From assembly GCF_016583625.1 (NCBI RefSeq), contig NZ_NRRN01000024.1, forward strand, positions 1-40,000: a stretch of DNA of 40,000 nt, given 5' to 3'. Positions 36,200 through 40,000 of this stretch are shown here, piece after piece; positions within the stretch are counted from its first letter, which is position 1, and each line of letters begins with the position of its first letter. The position numbers were made by a program, and so were the translations under genes. The notes under the pieces are model-generated. The model ran no database searches, was not told the DNA's origin, and was given only the letters and a program-made list of their open reading frames with translations. This DNA comes from Halorhodospira abdelmalekii (GTDB lineage: Bacteria > Pseudomonadota > Gammaproteobacteria > Nitrococcales > Halorhodospiraceae).

Positions 36200-37288
36200 A
36201 TGGCCGATGTGTCCAACCCCCGGCAGCCCGCCGCGAGTGTGGCGACGCGCTACTTTCGCCGCGAGGCCTATACGGCGGATGAGCGGCTCGATGAGCGTGA
36301 GCGTGGACGCCTGCGTGAGCGGATTCGCCAGCTGCTGCGCGAGCGCGATGCGGTGCTGGTGGCTCACTATTACACCGACGCCGAGATCCAGCGGTTGGCC
36401 GATGAGACCGGGGGGTGTGTCTCCGACTCCCTCGAGATGGCGCGTTTCGGCGCCGAGCACGAGGCCGCGAATCTGATCGTTGCCGGAGTGCGCTTTATGG
36501 GGGAGACGGCGAAGATCTTAACCCCCCATAAGCGGGTCTTGATGCCGACCCTTGAGGCGACTTGTTCGCTCGATATCGGCTGCCCGGCCGATCGCTTCGC
36601 TGAGTTCTGCGATGCCCATCCGGAGCGAACAGTCGTGGTCTACGCCAACACCTCGGCGGCGGTCAAGGCGCGCGCCGACTGGGTCGTGACCTCGAGTATT
36701 GCTGTCGATGTGGTTCGTCATCTGCATGAGCGCGGCGAGCGCATCCTCTGGGCGCCCGATCGCTACCTGGGGGAGTATATCGAGCGTGAGACCGGCGCCG
36801 ATATGCTGATCTGGCAGGGGAGTTGTATCGTCCACGAGGAGTTTCGCGGCCTTGAGCTCGCGGAGCTGCGCCACCACTACCCCGAAGCCGAGGTGCTGGT
36901 CCATCCCGAGTCGCCAGGGGCGGTGATCGCTCAGGCCGATGTGGTCGGCTCGACCACGCAGCTGCTGCGGGCGGCCGCGGAGAGTTCGGCGCCGCAGCTG
37001 ATCGTCGCGACCGATGCCGGCATCTTCCATAAGATGCAGGAGTGCGCCCCAGGCAAGGAGCTGATCGCCGCGCCGACTGCCGGGCGCAGCGCAACGTGCC
37101 GCTCCTGTGCCCACTGTCCGTGGATGGCGATGAACGGTCTGCGCAGTGTGGCGGCGGCGCTGGAGTGCGGTGAGCCGCAGATCCACGTCGACGACGAGAC
37201 CATTGCGGCGGCGCAGCGCTCACTCGGGCGGATGCTCGATTTTGCTGCCGCCCGTGCCGCACAGGTCCTCGGAACGGGGGATGCTTAG
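36200..37288 (+). CDS. nadA: Quinolinate synthase A
   Basis: NadA condenses iminoaspartate with dihydroxyacetone phosphate to quinolinate in NAD synthesis. The protein has 362 residues. The [4Fe-4S] ligands are expected at Cys122, Cys209 and Cys306, which match the E. coli ligands with an offset of nine, and CxxCxxC (300-306) is present. The family signatures [19 protein letters not shown] and [12 protein letters not shown] are clear. I chose the ATG 36200 (MADVSNP); a longer frame from 36113 would include the promoter. Its TAG overlaps the convergent transporter stop by three bases (37285-37288). Confidence 0.95.
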   Translation: MADVSNPRQPAASVATRYFRREAYTADERLDERERGRLRERIRQLLRERDAVLVAHYYTDAEIQRLADETGGCVSDSLEMARFGAEHEAANLIVAGVRFMGETAKILTPHKRVLMPTLEATCSLDIGCPADRFAEFCDAHPERTVVVYANTSAAVKARADWVVTSSIAVDVVRHLHERGERILWAPDRYLGEYIERETGADMLIWQGSCIVHEEFRGLELAELRHHYPEAEVLVHPESPGAVIAQADVVGSTTQLLRAAAESSAPQLIVATDAGIFHKMQECAPGKELIAAPTAGRSATCRSCAHCPWMAMNGLRSVAAALECGEPQIHVDDETIAAAQRSLGRMLDFAAARAAQVLGTGDA

Positions 37289-39036
37289 GGGGTATTTCTC
37301 CCCGGCGGTGGCTTGAGCCACAAGGGGCCGGTGCGGCGGCCGCTGCGCCGGCCGGTCTCGCCAGGCTGGCCGGTCTCGCCAGACTCCTTGACGCCCGTTG
37401 GGCACTCCGACTCCTGCTCCGGCGCATCGCCGCTCTCCTTCGTGCTGCTCTCCGGCGCCTCTCCCTTCTCGGACTCCTCCTGGCGGGGAGATGTTTGCTC
37501 TGGACGCACGCGCTGAGCGGCCTCCGCGGCAGCACGGTGGGCGCGCATGAGCTGAATCGACTCACGCAGCTGGTTTTGGCGCGTGGCATCGAGCGGCAGC
37601 CGCCACACTTGCGTTAAGGCGAAGAGCTTGAGGATCGCCGGCACGATCCCGGCCAACCAGAGGATCGTCTCGCGTGCCTCGGCGGCGGCACCGGGCATGA
37701 GGCCGCTAGGGCCGACCGCGAGCACCACGGCCCCAGCCGCCAGCAGCAGTGCTGCGGCCATCGCCAGCTTGCTCACCACCATCCAGAGGCCGAACTGAAA
37801 ACCGGCGCGGGCGCCGTCGTGGCGCAGCGTCTCGGTATCGACGGTATCGGCCTGAATGGCAGCCGGCAGGCTCCAGTCGATGCCGGCAGTTAGGCCGATC
37901 AAGCCGGCGAGAATCACCAGCGCCAGACCGTCTCCGGGCTTAAGCAGCGGCAGCCACACGAGCACCGCAGCGGCAAAGATCAGCGCCGCCGACCAGCAGA
38001 CGTGCTTGCCGTAGCGCTGCGCCAGCGCCAATCCGATCGGCAGGCCGAGCCATGCACAACCGAGGTAAGCGGCGACGATCGGCAGCAGCCAGCGGCCATC
38101 GGCGACGACGTCGTAGGCCAAGTGGGCGGCCAGGACGACCGGCAGGGTGTTGGCGAGGGTGGTCAAGGTGTGCGCGATCAGGACGCGGCGCCACGTCGGG
38201 CTTTCACGGAGGCGGTGGAAGGAGCTCAGCAGCCGCTCCGGCGCCGGATCGCTCGGCGGACCGGGGAGCGAGGTGGCCATCAGTACCCCACTCAGCGCAA
38301 CGGCGCCCAGTGTCCCGAGCAGCAGCAGCCAGGGCAGCTCGATGGTCGGCCAGCCGGCCTCGGCGATCAGCAGCGGCAAGGCTACACTCGCGCAGATGGT
38401 GAGCAGGAAGAGGAGCTGCGCGGTAAAGTAGAGGCGGCTGCGCTGATGGTAGAGCCCGGTTAGCTCTGCCCCCCAGGCCAGTTGACTCAGGCGTGAAAGC
38501 ACCCAGCCGAGGGTACAGAGCACCCCGGAGAGCAGCAGCAGGAGGGCCAGCCCGGGGCCTGTTTGCTCCTCTGCAAGGGCCATGACGAGGAGCCCGAGCA
38601 GCAGCAGCAGCGAGCCGAGCAACCAGCCGCGGCGCCGCCGACCACTGCGCCAGGGCGTCCGATCGCTCCAGTAGCCGAGCAGCCAGGGGGCGACGGTATC
38701 GAGCAGGCGAATGGCGGCCAGGATCAGCCCGCCGACCAGCAACGCCTGCCCCGAGCCATCCAAATGCGTCGGCACCAGATAGAGATAGGCCGCCGGGAGC
38801 GACAGCGCGGTCGGGACCCCGAGGAGTGCATGCGCCATCAGCGCAGCGCCGGAGACCGGGCGGGCTCCTGCATCGTCGATTGTGCCGCCGCTCGCGGTGG
38901 CTCGCTGATCGTTCGGATCGCCCGGATCGCCCGGATCGCCCTGGCTGTCTAGATGCCCCCGGTCGCCCCGACGGTCCTGACTGCTCTGGGCGGGGTGTGT
39001 GGCTCTCTCTACGATGTCGTTTCGGCCTGTTACCAT
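37285..39036 (-). CDS. GPH/MFS-type membrane transporter with low-complexity tails
   Basis: About 580 residues from this start. Some 12 hydrophobic helices are present from about residue 70 on, with a loop [14 protein letters not shown] between helices 2 and 3 that matches the GPH (MelB-type) or MFS cation:solute symporter style. The N-terminal 60 residues are hydrophilic, with a GDP-repeat (GDPGDPGDP) coded by exact 9-bp copies (38915-38941); the C-terminal about 90 residues are Glu/Ser/Gly-rich and contain a duplicated 18-bp piece (37350-37385). The start is unclear: in-frame ATGs also lie at 39126 and 38838, and none has a good ribosome site. Substrate unknown. It converges with nadA. Confidence 0.75.
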   Translation of the reverse strand: MVTGRNDIVERATHPAQSSQDRRGDRGHLDSQGDPGDPGDPNDQRATASGGTIDDAGARPVSGAALMAHALLGVPTALSLPAAYLYLVPTHLDGSGQALLVGGLILAAIRLLDTVAPWLLGYWSDRTPWRSGRRRRGWLLGSLLLLLGLLVMALAEEQTGPGLALLLLLSGVLCTLGWVLSRLSQLAWGAELTGLYHQRSRLYFTAQLLFLLTICASVALPLLIAEAGWPTIELPWLLLLGTLGAVALSGVLMATSLPGPPSDPAPERLLSSFHRLRESPTWRRVLIAHTLTTLANTLPVVLAAHLAYDVVADGRWLLPIVAAYLGCAWLGLPIGLALAQRYGKHVCWSAALIFAAAVLVWLPLLKPGDGLALVILAGLIGLTAGIDWSLPAAIQADTVDTETLRHDGARAGFQFGLWMVVSKLAMAAALLLAAGAVVLAVGPSGLMPGAAAEARETILWLAGIVPAILKLFALTQVWRLPLDATRQNQLRESIQLMRAHRAAAEAAQRVRPEQTSPRQEESEKGEAPESSTKESGDAPEQESECPTGVKESGETGQPGETGRRSGRRTGPLWLKPPPGRNTP

Positions 39037-39210
39037 GTCGTTCGAGAGGGGTGATCGCTCGTTCAGGTGGTTGGTTGGTCGGTGCACACGCCGATCGCAA
39101 TCTCCGCCCGCAGGTGAGCTTACCATCTAAATTTAGGCCGGTGTGCCTTCGCGAGCCGCCGCTTGTGTTGCGGTGCAGTTCGGGCCTGTCGGCCGGAAGG
39201 AGAGGCAACG

Positions 39211-40000
39211 ATGACGGTGCGCAATCTAGAGGCGTTGTTTCAACCGCGGGCGGTGGCGCTGATCGGTGATGGCGGGCCACTCGATCGGCGTATTCTGCGC
39301 AACCTTCTCAGTGAGCCTTTTCAAGGGCCGGTGATGCCGTTGATGGAGGGGGTGCGCTCGCTGGCGGCCGTGCCGGCCTACGCGCGTCTCGAAGAGCTGC
39401 CGATGGTCCCCGATCTGGCGATCATTACCCGTCCGGTGGCTGAGGCTCCGGAGTGGATTCGTGCCGTCGGCGAGGCGGGGACGCGTGGCGTCATGGTGGC
39501 GCGCTCGGTGCCGGCCGACTACAGCCCGCAGCAGAGTGCTGAGCTGGAGCAGGCGCTGCTTGAGGCGGCCCGCCCACACCTGGTGCGCATCGTCGGTCCA
39601 GGCAGCAGCTGTTTGAGTGTGCCGCACCTCGGGCTGCATGCGGCGACGCTGCCAGTGACGTTGGATGCTGGCCGCGCAGCACTGGTGACGAAGTCGTCGG
39701 CGATGGCGGGGGCGGCACTGCAGTGGTGTGCTGAGCACGCAACAGGACTCTCCCATGTCATCCACATCGGCGGTGCGGTCGATGTCGATCTCGGCGACAG
39801 CTTCGACTATCTGGCGACCGATCATCGGGCGCGGGCGGTGATCGTCTATCTTGAGCGGGTGCGCCATACGCGCAAGTTTATGTCGTCGCTGCGGCGGCTG
39901 GCGCGGATGAAACCGGTTATCGTATTGAAGCCGGTCGAGGTCGGTGGCGATGAGATCGATGACTTCGTCTACGATGCCGCCTTTCGCCGCGCTGGTGTGG
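39211..40000 (+). CDS. CoA-binding-domain protein (Pat-like protein acetyltransferase or ADP-forming acyl-CoA synthetase), 3' end outside window
   Basis: The frame is open from the ATG at 39211 to the window edge, 263 codons visible. The start LEALFQPRAVALIGDG is the CoA-binding Rossmann domain of acetyl-CoA synthetase (ADP-forming) and Pat/YfiQ-type protein acetyltransferases. GPGSSCLSVPHL and the TKSSAMAGAALQWC / VIHIGGAVDVDLGDSFDYL stretches are the succinyl-CoA-ligase-like domain that follows. A strong AAGGAGAGG ribosome site lies a few bases upstream. Whether a C-terminal GNAT domain follows, making it a Pat enzyme, lies beyond the window. Divergent from the GPH/MFS transporter. Confidence 0.8.
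   Translation, partial: MTVRNLEALFQPRAVALIGDGGPLDRRILRNLLSEPFQGPVMPLMEGVRSLAAVPAYARLEELPMVPDLAIITRPVAEAPEWIRAVGEAGTRGVMVARSVPADYSPQQSAELEQALLEAARPHLVRIVGPGSSCLSVPHLGLHAATLPVTLDAGRAALVTKSSAMAGAALQWCAEHATGLSHVIHIGGAVDVDLGDSFDYLATDHRARAVIVYLERVRHTRKFMSSLRRLARMKPVIVLKPVEVGGDEIDDFVYDAAFRRAGV

Overview
The window looks like chromosomal DNA from a halophilic, nitrogen-fixing gammaproteobacterium. The best guess is an Ectothiorhodospiraceae relative such as Halorhodospira; this is inferred from gene content and composition and is not proven. The DNA is GC-rich (roughly 65% by eye). It carries an ectoine synthase, a complete molybdenum nitrogenase core (nifHDK) with cofactor scaffold genes (nifEN), multihaem respiration genes and Na+-coupled symporters. 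I see no phage, plasmid, insertion sequence, CRISPR, tRNA or rRNA signature, and coding density is about 95%.

Layout. 1-5.5 kb: an exported ExeM/NucH-type nuclease, then two overlapping dynamin-like GTPases. 5.5-7.2 kb: a REP-like inverted doublet, a solitary ectC, and convergent epmB-like radical SAM gene. 7.3-9.6 kb (minus): an octahaem tetrathionate-reductase-family cytochrome c with a membrane cytochrome b partner. 9.9-13.6 kb (minus): small membrane protein, receiver-only response regulator, second small membrane protein, and a large symporter/STAC/histidine-kinase fusion. 13.8-20 kb (plus, divergent): a PAS/degenerate-kinase/DEDDh-exonuclease fusion, a CBS/nucleotidyltransferase protein, and a DUF4212 plus sodium:solute symporter pair of the VC_2705 type, ended by a strong terminator.

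20-29 kb: the nif block nifH-nifD-nifK-4Fe4S ferredoxin-nifY/nafY-2Fe2S ferredoxin-nifE-nifN, all on the plus strand. A textbook nif control region lies in front of nifH: two TGT-N10-ACA NifA sites, an IHF-like AT-rich stretch, and a sigma-54 -24/-12 promoter. No other sigma-54 promoter was seen inside the block, so it may be read as one long unit, with short-repeat spacers between some genes. 29-31.5 kb: a run of overlapping genes starting inside nifN (DnaQ-like exonuclease, HAD phosphatase, TudS/DUF1722 protein). 31.6-36 kb: an RND efflux adaptor and pump. 36.2-37.3 kb: nadA. 37.3-39 kb (minus): a GPH/MFS-type transporter with low-complexity tails. The window ends inside a CoA-binding (Pat/ADP-forming acyl-CoA synthetase-like) gene.

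How it fits together. The 9.9-20 kb block reads as a sensory and transport module for a small carboxylate such as acetate, in which symporter-like sensing, receiver, CBS/nucleotide sensing and a kinase-derived exonuclease sit around a Na+ symporter. This is the least understood part of the window and the best candidate for an undescribed system. The nif block supplies nitrogenase, its FeMo-co scaffold and two different ferredoxins as electron carriers.
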